From: Solwaraspora sp. WMMD1047
GTDB lineage: Bacteria; Actinomycetota; Actinomycetes; Mycobacteriales; Micromonosporaceae
Assembly: GCF_029626155.1 (NCBI RefSeq)
Contig: NZ_JARUBL010000001.1
Coordinates: 3,266,501-3,330,500, forward strand
Reading direction: 5' to 3'
Length of the DNA stretch: 64,000 bases
This document shows, in pieces, positions 1 to 7,523 of this stretch. Under the pieces are notes generated by a model that saw only the letters and a list, made by a program, of their open reading frames with translations, did no database searches and had not been told where the DNA came from. Position 1 is the first letter of the stretch. Each line of letters begins with the position of its first letter. The position numbers and the translations under genes are program-made.

Positions 1-714
1 GTCGGTGAGAACGGCTCCGGCAAGACCACGCTGGCCAAGATCCTCGCTGGCCTCTACACGCCGGACAGCGGCGCGGTGCGCTGGGACGGCGCCTCACTCG
101 CCGACGCCGACCGTCACGCGCTGTGGGCGAACATCGCGGTGGTCGCGCAGAACCCCACGAACTGGCCGCTGACCGCGCGGGAGAACATCGCCATGGGCGA
201 CGCCGGAGACGACCCCCGGCTGCGCCGGGCGGCCGCGGCAGCGGGCGCGGCCACGTTCGTGGAACGGCTGCCGAACGGCTACGACACACTTCTCGACAAG
301 CGCTTCGAGAGCGGTCGGGAACTCTCCGGCGGGCAGTGGCAGCGGCTCGCCGCGGCCCGTGGCTTCTACCGCGACGCCCAGCTGCTCATCTGCGACGAGC
401 CCAGCGCGGCGCTCGACGCACGCGCGGAGCACGAGTTGTTCCGGGCGATCGGCGACCATGCCGCGGGCCGCACGGTCGTCCTCATCACCCACCGGCTCGC
501 CAACGTCCGCTACGCCGACCGCATCTATGTGCTGGCCGACGGCCGGGTGACCGCGAGCGGGACGCACGACCAGCTGATGGCGGCGGGCGGCCTGTACGCC
601 GAGCTCTACAACCTTCAGGCCGAGGCGTACCGGCCCGAGCCGGTCCGGGAGTCCCCGGATGCGCAGCGGAGCCTGCCGTCCGCGGCGGTCCGGCCAGCGG
701 CGTCCGTCAACTAA
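1..714 (+). CDS. ABC transporter, C-terminal nucleotide-binding domain (5' end outside window)
   Basis: Partial gene, open at the left edge. The reading frame enters directly at a Walker A motif (GENGSGKTT). It continues through a Q-loop (VVAQNP), the ABC signature LSGGQWQRLA, Walker B (LLICDEPSAALD) and the H-loop (LITHR). This is the ATP-hydrolysing domain of an ABC transporter. A C-terminal tail of about 35 residues after the last conserved element is typical of exporters with a fused membrane domain, which would lie to the left. Substrate cannot be told. A small gene follows 18 bp downstream on the same strand, so the two may be co-transcribed. Its position outside the regulatory-box network suggests it belongs to the left flank of the cluster; that is inference. 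Confidence 0.9.
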   Translation, partial: VGENGSGKTTLAKILAGLYTPDSGAVRWDGASLADADRHALWANIAVVAQNPTNWPLTARENIAMGDAGDDPRLRRAAAAAGAATFVERLPNGYDTLLDKRFESGRELSGGQWQRLAAARGFYRDAQLLICDEPSAALDARAEHELFRAIGDHAAGRTVVLITHRLANVRYADRIYVLADGRVTASGTHDQLMAAGGLYAELYNLQAEAYRPEPVRESPDAQRSLPSAAVRPAASVN

Positions 715-732
715 CCGCAGGGGGATCACGTC

Positions 733-1350
733 ATGCCAAGTCCGACCAGCCCCACCGGCGGGGCGGCCACGGTGCCCTGGGTAGCCCTCTGGGAGGGCGA
801 GTCCCGCCTCGAGCCGGTTCGCTGTGATCCGGAGAGCGGCTTCCTGCGGTACACGCGGGAGGAGCGGACGGACCGCGACGAGCACGGGGTGCTGTGGATG
901 CGGCACATCGGCCGCCGGGGACACGGTCGTCCCCTGTTCTCGCAGACCCACTCCCGACGCCAGCGCCAGTGCATGCGATCGTCCCTGTGCCAGATCTGCG
1001 GCGAGCGGATCGAGCCCGACGGCGGCCGCCTCCCTTGGCTGTTGCCCGCGCGAGAGTACGGCTCGCGCCCGAAGCGTCTGCACACCACCGGAACTCCGCC
1101 CACCTGTCGCCCCTGTTGGACGACTGCTGTCGAGCACTGCCCCCACCTGCGCGTCGAGGGCGCCGTAGCCCTCATGGTGGGCGAGGTCGTCCGCTGGGGC
1201 GTCGCCGGACTTCTGCACACGCCGGGCGTCAGCCTCCAGTGGACCACCTGCGGCTACGACGAGTCAGCGCCGGACCTGCTCGGGCGGGTGCTGGCGGAGA
1301 CCCAGTTGGTCGTTCTCCATGACGTGCGAGAGGTGCCGCTGCCGGACTGA
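733..1350 (+). CDS. Unknown protein with two CxxC knuckles (zinc-ribbon-like)
   Basis: A 205-aa protein I cannot assign to a function. It has two Cys pairs about 50 residues apart (CQIC and CRPC), with further Cys and His nearby (CPHL), which looks like a metal-binding ribbon. The N-terminal part has no recognisable motif, signal peptide or membrane segment. The ATG at 733 has a purine-rich GGGGGA element about 8 bases upstream and lies 18 bp after the ABC transporter stop, so co-transcription is likely. It faces a TetR gene convergently, with a hairpin between them. It could be a nucleic-acid-binding or structural protein; no pathway role is claimed. Confidence 0.65.
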   Translation: MPSPTSPTGGAATVPWVALWEGESRLEPVRCDPESGFLRYTREERTDRDEHGVLWMRHIGRRGHGRPLFSQTHSRRQRQCMRSSLCQICGERIEPDGGRLPWLLPAREYGSRPKRLHTTGTPPTCRPCWTTAVEHCPHLRVEGAVALMVGEVVRWGVAGLLHTPGVSLQWTTCGYDESAPDLLGRVLAETQLVVLHDVREVPLPD

Positions 1351-1441
1351 GCGTCGCCCGGCAGAGCCGGCCGTCGCTACTGCTCGTCGAGGGCGGACCG
1401 TGGCGGACTCCGCCGCTGGCCGGAGGACGGCGTGCCGGATC

Positions 1442-1468
1442 ACCCCCATCCGCCGCCCGGATGGGGTG
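1442..1468. terminator. Hairpin between convergent genes
   Basis: Inverted repeat with arms CCCCATCCG (1444-1452) and CGGATGGGG (1458-1466) and a 5-nt loop. It lies between the stop of the zinc-ribbon-like gene and the 3' end of the minus-strand TetR gene. There is no U-tract, as is usual in actinomycetes. It could serve both strands. Confidence 0.55.
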
Positions 1469-1572
1469 TGCGGACGGTGGCTCGGGTTCGGATCCTCGTA
1501 CGGCCGGCGGCACGGGCCAGGGCCGGAGGCGCCGACTTGCTCCACATGGCCTCGCCGGCGCGGTCAAGGCCG

Positions 1573-2205
1573 CTACAGGTCGAAGTTGCTGCTGGCCTCG
1601 AGCTGCGCCAGGGTGGCGTCCAACACGCTCGGAAAGTCTTCCTGCGGGTTGTCGGTCGCGGTCAGATAAGAACTGGTCACCAGACCCATGACCGCTCCTA
1701 CCAGCGTCCGTACGGTGATGTCGTTCTTGTCGCGTCCGACGCGTTCCGCGAGGACCTCGGTGATGGCGTCGAACGCCTCGGCGAAGTCGTCGAGTACTCG
1801 GGCCCGTAGTTCGGGAACGGAGAGGATCAGCGCGTGCCGTTCCCGGGCCAGGGCAATTGCGCGCGACGAATCCCGCTGCTCCTCGTCCTGATCCTCTTCG
1901 TACAGGGACTTCAGCGCCTCACGGAGCGCGCCGATCGAGGTCGCCCCCTCCGGCTGGCTGCGCAGGGCGTGAATGAATAGCGGCGCCAGGTCGTCGTGCA
2001 GGACGACGTCCTCCTTGGTGGGGAAATATCTGAAGAACGTCGTATGGGAGATTTCCGCGGCCTCGGAGATCTGACCGATGGTGGTGGCATGGTATCCCTG
2101 CGTCAGGAAGAGGCGAATCGCGTGTTCTCGGATGGTCGCCCGGGTCTTCGCCTTCTTCCGCTCGCGCAAACCCGGTTTGGGTGCCAAGGGTGCCTGTGAT
2201 GTCAT
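1573..2205 (-). CDS. TetR-family transcriptional regulator
   Basis: A 210-aa TetR-type repressor. The N-terminal helix-turn-helix is clear (ERKKAKTRATIREHAI, then TTIGQISEAAEISHTTFFRY, then FPTKED). The C-terminal ligand domain is divergent, so no effector can be named. The ATG at 2205 was chosen because AGGAAGGGA lies 9-10 bases upstream; an in-frame GTG at 2229 has no such signal. The HTH resembles that of the second TetR in this window (minus strand, ending at 35617), especially around ERKK and FRYFPTKED, but the C-terminal halves differ. No divergent target gene is adjacent. A perfect palindrome at 3345-3358 is a candidate operator for a TetR protein, but the link is only inference. Confidence 0.88.
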   Translation of the reverse strand: MTSQAPLAPKPGLRERKKAKTRATIREHAIRLFLTQGYHATTIGQISEAAEISHTTFFRYFPTKEDVVLHDDLAPLFIHALRSQPEGATSIGALREALKSLYEEDQDEEQRDSSRAIALARERHALILSVPELRARVLDDFAEAFDAITEVLAERVGRDKNDITVRTLVGAVMGLVTSSYLTATDNPQEDFPSVLDATLAQLEASSNFDL

Positions 2206-2325
2206 GACGAGAGATCCCTTCCTCCGCACCGTTTCGGGGGCGACGACCGACGAGGGGTGGACCCGCCACTTGAGGCCGTCGTGGTGCTCGATCCGACAAT
2301 GTGGGCTTGACCCGTTATGGTGATC

Positions 2326-3021
2326 TCACGCTACCTTGCGGCTGGTTAACGGTTGAGGTCCGGTGGCGTGGTAGGAGCATGTTGTACCAGCTTCACCCCC
2401 AGGTGAATACCGCCCTGGCGGACGCCGGTGCCCACGGACCGGACTTGGCGGTGCGCCAGATCGGTCTCGCTGGGTGACGAAGAACGACTCGGCGACGGCC
2501 TGGACGGCGCGCTGCCCGCGTCGGTGTTCCGACGGTCGCACATTGTGCCCGACGAGGGTGCTGACGCTGGCGTACGGGACGATCCGCCAGCTCTGGCGGA
2601 GACGCTCGGCGAGCTGGGCGAGGCGTTGGTCGAGTTCACGTGCCCGGGGGACGGCCCTGGTGAGCAGCCGGTCGGCCGTCGCCGCGCGGAGGTGACCGCG
2701 CACGGTCTTGCTGTCGAGGTTCAACGCGTTGCCGATTGCGGTGGTGCCGACGCCCCTGACGTGCGGCACGGGTATCCCGGCGTGCCGTTGTCGGGTCACC
2801 TCGGCGCGGCGCCCCTGCGCACCATCGGTTGACGGGCGCGGTGGCGCGACGGCTCCGGCTTCGGGCCGGTCCTCGAGACACGCGCGGTGGGCGTCGACAG
2901 CCGGGTCGTGGGAACTCAGCGGTACGCGGCGAACTGCGCGGCCGACCGCCGGTGCCGGACAGGACACGGCAGGGGGTGAGGTCAGGCGGCAGCCGGCGTT
3001 CACCGGTGCCGTTCGGGTCAT
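2326..3021 (-). pseudogene. Possible transposase remnant (ISL3-like helix-turn-helix segment)
   Basis: Within this minus-strand frame a stretch of about 45 residues looks like the central helix-turn-helix of ISL3-type transposases: a GVGTTAIGNALNLDSKTVRG core followed by RAATADRLL. Sequence on both sides is Pro/Arg-rich and does not resemble a transposase, no DDE catalytic core is visible, and I see no terminal inverted repeats. I read it as a decayed insertion-sequence fragment. It could also be chance similarity to a generic HTH. It sits between the flank-type TetR gene and the LAL activator, where a cluster boundary would be expected. Confidence 0.3.
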
Positions 3022-3334
3022 GACGGATCACGCCCGACGTCGTCCGGGCGCATGTTGCCCCCAGAGGTACCCGCTCGCCGGTGACCGGTGCGCATCGTCC
3101 GCGTCGCCGAACGGGAGGACGCTTACCCGGCGGTGCCGGGGTGTCCCGCGGATGTGCGGGCCGGCCCGGGACCAGCCGTGTCAGCCGGTGAGCGACCGTC
3201 CGCCTGGGGGTGCCCAGGCGGACGGCGACTCGCGGATCCGGCCGGCAGCTGCGGCCGCAGTAGTGGCCGAACCGGATAGGAATTGCCTTTTGGGCAGAGA
3301 ATCGTTGCCTTGTGAGCGTTGAATCGGAGGACTT

Positions 3335-3400
3335 GTGAGCACCGTGACCGATCGGTCAGCCCGAGCTGTGGCACTACTAAAGAGTGGCGCAGGACGTTGA
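3335..3400 (+). CDS. Tiny ORF (21 codons) with strong ribosome-binding site, possibly a truncated gene start
   Basis: The GTG at 3335 follows GGAGG (3326-3330) by 4 bases and opens a 21-residue frame beginning VSTVTDRSARAV that stops at 3398-3400. The palindrome at 3345-3358 lies inside it and CCCCTAA boxes begin 11 bp after it. It could be a leader peptide or the 5' stump of a deleted gene. The signal is only a good initiation region. Confidence 0.25.
   Translation: MSTVTDRSARAVALLKSGAGR
3345..3358. promoter_or_regulatory. Perfect 14-bp palindrome TGACCGATCGGTCA
   Basis: A perfect dyad without spacer, of the size and style of TetR-family operators. The nearest TetR gene is 1.1 kb to the left. 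No -10/-35 pair is obvious over it. Operator function is inference. Confidence 0.4.
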
Positions 3401-3410
3401 CCGGGCATAA

Positions 3411-3428
3411 CCCCTAACGTCCCCCTAA
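3411..3428 (-). promoter_or_regulatory. Tandem CCCCTAA boxes, 11 bp apart
   Basis: Two copies of CCCCTAA (3411-3417 and 3422-3428), read as TTAGGGG on the minus strand, spaced one helical turn. They match the boxes found upstream of the PKS operons. No -10 element stands at the usual distance and no gene follows on the minus strand, so this may be the leftover promoter of a lost gene. Confidence 0.5.
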
Positions 3429-3855
3429 CTGTATCGATGGCTCGCGCCGTTCGACGCCGGGCGTTTATCACCGATGATCGACGGACGATTTTTGGGGAGG
3501 GCTGTCCGAAATCGGGCCGGATCTCAGCGTCGGCCGCCGACTGGGGTCGAACCGTCGATGCAGCCGACAAGAATCAGTTGTTGGAAATTTTGACAATTGC
3601 GGCCCGCAATCGCCCGTCAGGCCTTTCTGGTCGGGGGCGGTCCAACTGGGGGATCCGAGAGGGCCGTGCGGCTGCCGCCGCTGCTGTTGGCGCGGCGCCG
3701 TTCGCGGCCGGCTGGCGCGCCTCGGGCGAGGAGGCGGCTTACGATGCGGATCGAGGTCGGCGGACGGAGGGGGCGGGGTCGCGTCCGTCGTCCCGGCCGG
3801 GCTGCCGGCCGCCGGCTGGGACCAGGACGAGCCATCCGGGTAGGACCGGTCAGCC

Positions 3856-6681
3856 TCAGTAGGCGCCGGAGTTCACGAGTTGAAGTTGGGATCCGATGTC
3901 GGAACGCCGGTTCACCGACAACTTGCGGTAGATCCTCGTCAGATGCTGTTCGACGGTGCTGACCGTGATGTGCAGCATGCTTGAGATCTGCCGGTTCGTA
4001 TAGCCCTGGGCCGCGAGATCAGCTACGCGCTGCTCCGCTCGGCTCAGCGCCGCCAGCGGGTGTGGCGAATGTGGCGAGAAACCCGCTGGGCGGACATCCC
4101 CGTTGGTCATCGGGATGAGGATCGCTTTGAGGGGGTCGGCGCCGCAGGCGCTCGCCAGCTTGAGCGCCTTGTCGGCGACGACTTCCGCGGCGTCCCGCTG
4201 ATGGAGCATGCGCTGGGTGTGACTGAGGTCGGCCAGGGTCTGCGCCAGCTCGAGTCGGTCGCCGACGCGAGTGAACAGGTCGACCGCCTCCTCCAGGAGT
4301 GGTATGGCGAGGTGCCGCGGCTCGGTGGCGGCCTGGGCGCGGAGGGTGACCGCCCGGGCTCGGTGCTGTTCCGGCCGGAGCAGGGACAGCTGTTCGAGGA
4401 TGAGTGCGTTCGCCTCCTCCTGCTCGCCCATGCACAGGTGGACCTGCGCGGCGCTGCTGCGCCAGGGCACGATGGTGGGGTTGTCGAACTGCCAGGCGGC
4501 AACCAGCTCCCCGGTGGCCCGGAAGGCACGCAGTGCCGCTTCGCACTCACCCGTGGCCATGTGGTAATAGCCCCGGGCGAACAGGTAGTGAGCTCCGAAC
4601 AGTGTCTGTTGGATCGCCGCCGGCACCGGGGTGGTGAGATACGCGGCGGCCTTCTCGTACCTGCCCATTGCGACGGCCGTGCGGATCAACACGGAGAGTG
4701 GCATGCCGATGGCGACACCCCAACCCTCCGAGGAGACCAGCCGCAGGGACGTCTGAGCCGATCGTTCGGCCTCGAACAGCTCGCCACGGCGGAAGTGGAT
4801 ATTGGCCTTGGCGACGGCGAAGAGGGCGTGCCACATCGGCGCCTGGTCGTGCGGCGCGGCCTTGAGAAGCGACTCGCAGAAGGACTCGGCGATGTGCAGC
4901 CGGTCACCCCACACCAGAGCGTTGAGCGCGATGGTCAACGGAACCAGAGTCTTGTCGTCCAGACGTGTGCCGCGAAGGAGCTGTTCGGACATGTCGAGTA
5001 CCTGTTCCGAGAACCCGCTGCGCAGCACCGTGTCGAGCACGGCTACCGCCCGGTGCTGGGGAGCCCACGCGGAAGCGCTCGGACTTTCCTGCGCGGGCAG
5101 TGGCCCCGGGTCCGCCAGGGAAGGTGCGGAGTGGGCCGACAGACCGGGGAAGAGGTAGGGGAGCCAGCGGCGGACGCCGTCGGCGGTGGGCGTGTCCCCG
5201 GTGAACACCGCGCCGTCGTCTTGCGGAAGTGACCGCAGGATGTCCATCGCCTCGGCGACCTGACCCGTCCAGAGCAGGTGGCTGGAGGTCCGGATGGCGG
5301 AGATCCCGTTGAGGAGGCCACGGTGTACGGCGGAGACGAGCTCCGGGAGGTAACGCTCGGCCGCCCCGGCCGGATCCGAACGCCACTCCGTGCTTATCAG
5401 CAGCGAGGCGAGGGTGGCGCGCTGCCGATCGTCCGTACATGCCTCGTGTGCGCGACGCAGGTAGCAGATTGCGGTCTTCAACTCACCCTCGCCAAGTGCC
5501 TCCTCCGCAGCCTTGCGCAGGATGGCGATGCCCCACGGCTGGGTCTCCTCGGGGTCGACCAGGTGCGGGGCGATGAGCGCGGCGCCCTCGCCGGCGTCCT
5601 TGAGTAGATGAGCCGCCTCGGAGTGCAGCTTCGCGACCTCGTCGGCGCACATGCTGTTGAGGACCGCGGCGCGCATCGCCCAGTGGCGAAAGTGGCTGTC
5701 CTCCAGCACACCCGCGGAGCGCAGCGCGGCCATGGCCTGCGCGGTGGATCCGAGGTCCGCCCCGATCAGTTGGCCAAGTAGGGGCACCGTCGCGGAGCGG
5801 TCGAGTATCGCCACCGCCTTGGTGAGATTCTCCAGCAGCGGGTACGAGCTGCGGTACAGGAGATCGAGAACGGCGCGTTCGTAGGCGGCCCCCGGATGGA
5901 ACTGGCCGTCCGCAGGGGGCGGATCGGTTCGTGCGTCGTCGATGAGACCATGCATCAGCAGCGGATTCCCCCCACTGATTTGGTAGAAGGGCTCTGACAG
6001 CCGCTCCGCGGTGGCCGGTGAGAACGCCGCCGCGAGGAGGGCGAAGACCTCGGCCGGGGAGAGCAGTTCGGTGAAGACGCGCTGGCAGTTGCGGTGCCGG
6101 AGGAGCTCGGTGCGGAATGTCCGGGGGAGTTGGGCGAGATGATCGCCTTCGGCGAGGACGAGCAGCACCCGAGCCGTCTTCAGCCGCCGCATGACGTGGA
6201 GCAGGCACTGCAGCGAGAGCTGGTCCGAGTAGTGCGCGTCGTCGATCACGATGACGACCGGCTGCTGGTCGGCCAGGTCCTGCAGCGACTGCAGTATGGT
6301 GCGGCCGAGTGCGCGGGCCAACTGCTCCCGACGGTCACGCTCAGTCGATGCTTCTGGATCGCCCGTTTGCTCGTCCATCCAGGACGCGATGGCCTCCTGG
6401 ATGTGCGGCAGGCACGCTCCACAGTTCTGGAACACCTGTTCGAGCACGCCGAATGGAAACGTCTCTTCAGCGTGTGACGCATAGGCACTGAGCACCTGGG
6501 CGCCGAATGTCACGGCGTATTCGGAGAAAGCGTGCAGAAGGGTGGTTTTTCCACTGGATAATGGTCCGCTGACCAGCACCGTCGAGAAATTTCCGCTGCT
6601 ACATCGCTTGAGCATCTGGTTGAGTTGATCGAGTCTTGCTCCGTGTTCAGCGCGCGCTGGAGTGCGTTTTGTATGCTGCAT
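3856..6681 (-). CDS. LAL-type (large ATP-binding LuxR) pathway activator
   Basis: A 941-aa regulator with an N-terminal AAA/NACHT-like ATPase and a C-terminal LuxR helix-turn-helix. Walker A is GPLSSGKTT (residues 39-47) and Walker B lies at VVIVIDD. The middle is TPR-like helical repeats. The HTH near residues 870-925 contains LSRAEQRVADLAAQGYTNRQ and ISSMLHITVSTVEQHL. LAL proteins activate many macrolide and polyether clusters. The ATG at 6681 was chosen because GCGGGGGTG lies just upstream; an in-frame ATG at 6714 lacks any such signal. Leu41, inside the Walker A loop, is a TTA codon (6559-6561), so translation should depend on the rare bldA tRNA if the host is a Streptomyces. It is the best candidate to bind the TAGGGG boxes found across the cluster. 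Confidence 0.93.
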   Translation of the reverse strand: MQHTKRTPARAEHGARLDQLNQMLKRCSSGNFSTVLVSGPLSSGKTTLLHAFSEYAVTFGAQVLSAYASHAEETFPFGVLEQVFQNCGACLPHIQEAIASWMDEQTGDPEASTERDRREQLARALGRTILQSLQDLADQQPVVIVIDDAHYSDQLSLQCLLHVMRRLKTARVLLVLAEGDHLAQLPRTFRTELLRHRNCQRVFTELLSPAEVFALLAAAFSPATAERLSEPFYQISGGNPLLMHGLIDDARTDPPPADGQFHPGAAYERAVLDLLYRSSYPLLENLTKAVAILDRSATVPLLGQLIGADLGSTAQAMAALRSAGVLEDSHFRHWAMRAAVLNSMCADEVAKLHSEAAHLLKDAGEGAALIAPHLVDPEETQPWGIAILRKAAEEALGEGELKTAICYLRRAHEACTDDRQRATLASLLISTEWRSDPAGAAERYLPELVSAVHRGLLNGISAIRTSSHLLWTGQVAEAMDILRSLPQDDGAVFTGDTPTADGVRRWLPYLFPGLSAHSAPSLADPGPLPAQESPSASAWAPQHRAVAVLDTVLRSGFSEQVLDMSEQLLRGTRLDDKTLVPLTIALNALVWGDRLHIAESFCESLLKAAPHDQAPMWHALFAVAKANIHFRRGELFEAERSAQTSLRLVSSEGWGVAIGMPLSVLIRTAVAMGRYEKAAAYLTTPVPAAIQQTLFGAHYLFARGYYHMATGECEAALRAFRATGELVAAWQFDNPTIVPWRSSAAQVHLCMGEQEEANALILEQLSLLRPEQHRARAVTLRAQAATEPRHLAIPLLEEAVDLFTRVGDRLELAQTLADLSHTQRMLHQRDAAEVVADKALKLASACGADPLKAILIPMTNGDVRPAGFSPHSPHPLAALSRAEQRVADLAAQGYTNRQISSMLHITVSTVEQHLTRIYRKLSVNRRSDIGSQLQLVNSGAY

Positions 6682-7075
6682 CGGTACACCCCCGCGGGTC
6701 CTAGTTGTCCACATTCAGGACGTTGGACCCGCCTGGTGGGTCGGCCGCGCATCGGCTATGCGGCATGGCTGTCCGATGCGTGGAGCCGCCAGCGCCGTGC
6801 TCAATCGACTGAGATCTTTGGTCTGCGCGAGAAATCCCCATGTCAGTAGCCATTCCCCGTAGTCGCATGACGTGAAGTACTCTACCGCCAGCTAATGACC
6901 ACGCTCTGTAGCGTCAGGTTTACCAGGGTGGACCGACGCTACCGATCGCATAGTGAGTCACAGTAGCATTTGGGTGTGACTAATGGAACCCTGACGATGC
7001 GGGCGCGGAGGTGGCGGCTGTGCCGCTGATCCTTCCCGGTCCGCCGCCGCCCCGTGCCGGGAACGTCGGCGCCGT

Positions 7076-7100
7076 CGGTCATCCCCCTGCCGTCCCCTAA
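7076..7100 (-). promoter_or_regulatory. TAGGGG-box pair facing the LAL gene (possible autoregulation)
   Basis: On the minus strand this reads TTAGGGG, then CAGGGG ten bases on, then GATGACCG. The same layout (TTAGGGG, CAGGGG, CTGACGCG) stands before the PKS gene that starts at 24780. No good -10 follows here, so either control is indirect or the promoter is weak. Confidence 0.45.
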
Positions 7101-7117
7101 CGTTACGGAACGTGATG

Positions 7118-7176
7118 CTAGGGGGGAGGCGGCGACGCGCTTAGGGGATGACGGGACGAAACGATGTTCATAGGCT
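7118..7176 (+). promoter_or_regulatory. Box-type promoter of the carrier/halogenase operon
   Basis: CTAGGGG (7118-7124) and TTAGGGG (7141-7147) are 23 bp apart, about two helical turns. The second box abuts a -35-like ATGACG (7148-7153), and TAGGCT (7171-7176) follows after 17 bp as a -10. The geometry matches the promoters at 38786-38844 and 60485-60542. Confidence 0.65.
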
Positions 7177-7238
7177 GTTGATCGGCCGGACTTGGCGGCG
7201 TACTCGTACACGAATTGCGGGACGGGAGGAAGATGACG

Positions 7239-7502
7239 ATGTCCAGCGAGGAGGTCTCGGCCCGTATTGCGGCCTTCATCAGGGACAAGTATCTGGGGCG
7301 GGACGGTGATGAGCTCACCGAGGTCACTCCGATTATCGAACTGGGCATTCTCGATTCCCTCAACACCATCCTGTTGATCGGTTTCATACGCGACGAGCTC
7401 GGGGTTGTGGTGCCCCCAAGGGAGATCAACGCCGACAATTTCAAGAACATTCGCGCCATCACGTCGTTGGTTTGTGAAACCGCGGGCTCCGGTGCCGTCT
7501 GA
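7239..7502 (+). CDS. Discrete acyl/peptidyl carrier protein (predicted prolyl/pyrrolyl carrier)
   Basis: An 87-aa free-standing carrier protein. The phosphopantetheine attachment Ser40 lies in GILDSLN, and the four-helix carrier pattern is present from EEVSARIAAFI to IRAITSLV. The ATG at 7239 was chosen over 7233 because GGGAGGAAG ends six bases before it. It is followed 21 bp later by the halogenase, the usual arrangement for halogenases that act on carrier-bound substrates such as pyrrolyl-S-PltL. With the AMP-ligase at 40567 and the dehydrogenase at 42533 it completes a proline-to-pyrrole set. The carrier identity is clear; prolyl loading is inference. A TAGGGG-box promoter lies directly upstream. 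Confidence 0.9.
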   Translation: MSSEEVSARIAAFIRDKYLGRDGDELTEVTPIIELGILDSLNTILLIGFIRDELGVVVPPREINADNFKNIRAITSLVCETAGSGAV

Positions 7503-7523
7503 CCTGGAATGGAAGCAGGATTC

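Larger units (their letters stand above)
2206..3855. other. Gene-poor stretch with remnants and regulatory boxes
   Basis: About 1.65 kb without a convincing intact gene. It holds a transposase-like remnant on the minus strand, a 14-bp palindrome, a 21-codon ORF with a good ribosome-binding site, and two CCCCTAA boxes 11 bp apart. Remaining open frames are rich in Arg, Gly and Pro in the way of non-coding high-GC DNA. It reads like debris at a cluster edge. Confidence 0.6.
6682..7238. other. Divergent regulatory region between LAL activator and carrier/halogenase operon
   Basis: This 557-bp region holds no gene. The right half carries boxes in both orientations: TTAGGGG and CAGGGG reading toward the LAL gene (7084-7100) and CTAGGGG and TTAGGGG reading toward the carrier gene (7118-7147). 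The left half, next to the LAL start, shows no clear promoter; the LAL leader would be about 380 bases if it starts near the boxes. Confidence 0.6.

Noticed and set aside
3437-3862. Plus-strand frame of 141 codons beside the LAL gene
   Set aside because: Arg/Gly/Pro-rich, no ribosome-binding site, no recognisable domain, and it runs into the LAL 3' end.
7076-7147. TTAGGGG/CCCCTAA boxes as telomere-like or replication repeats
   Set aside because: Copies are not tandem arrays; they occur only as small groups in front of operons and align with -35 and -10 elements.
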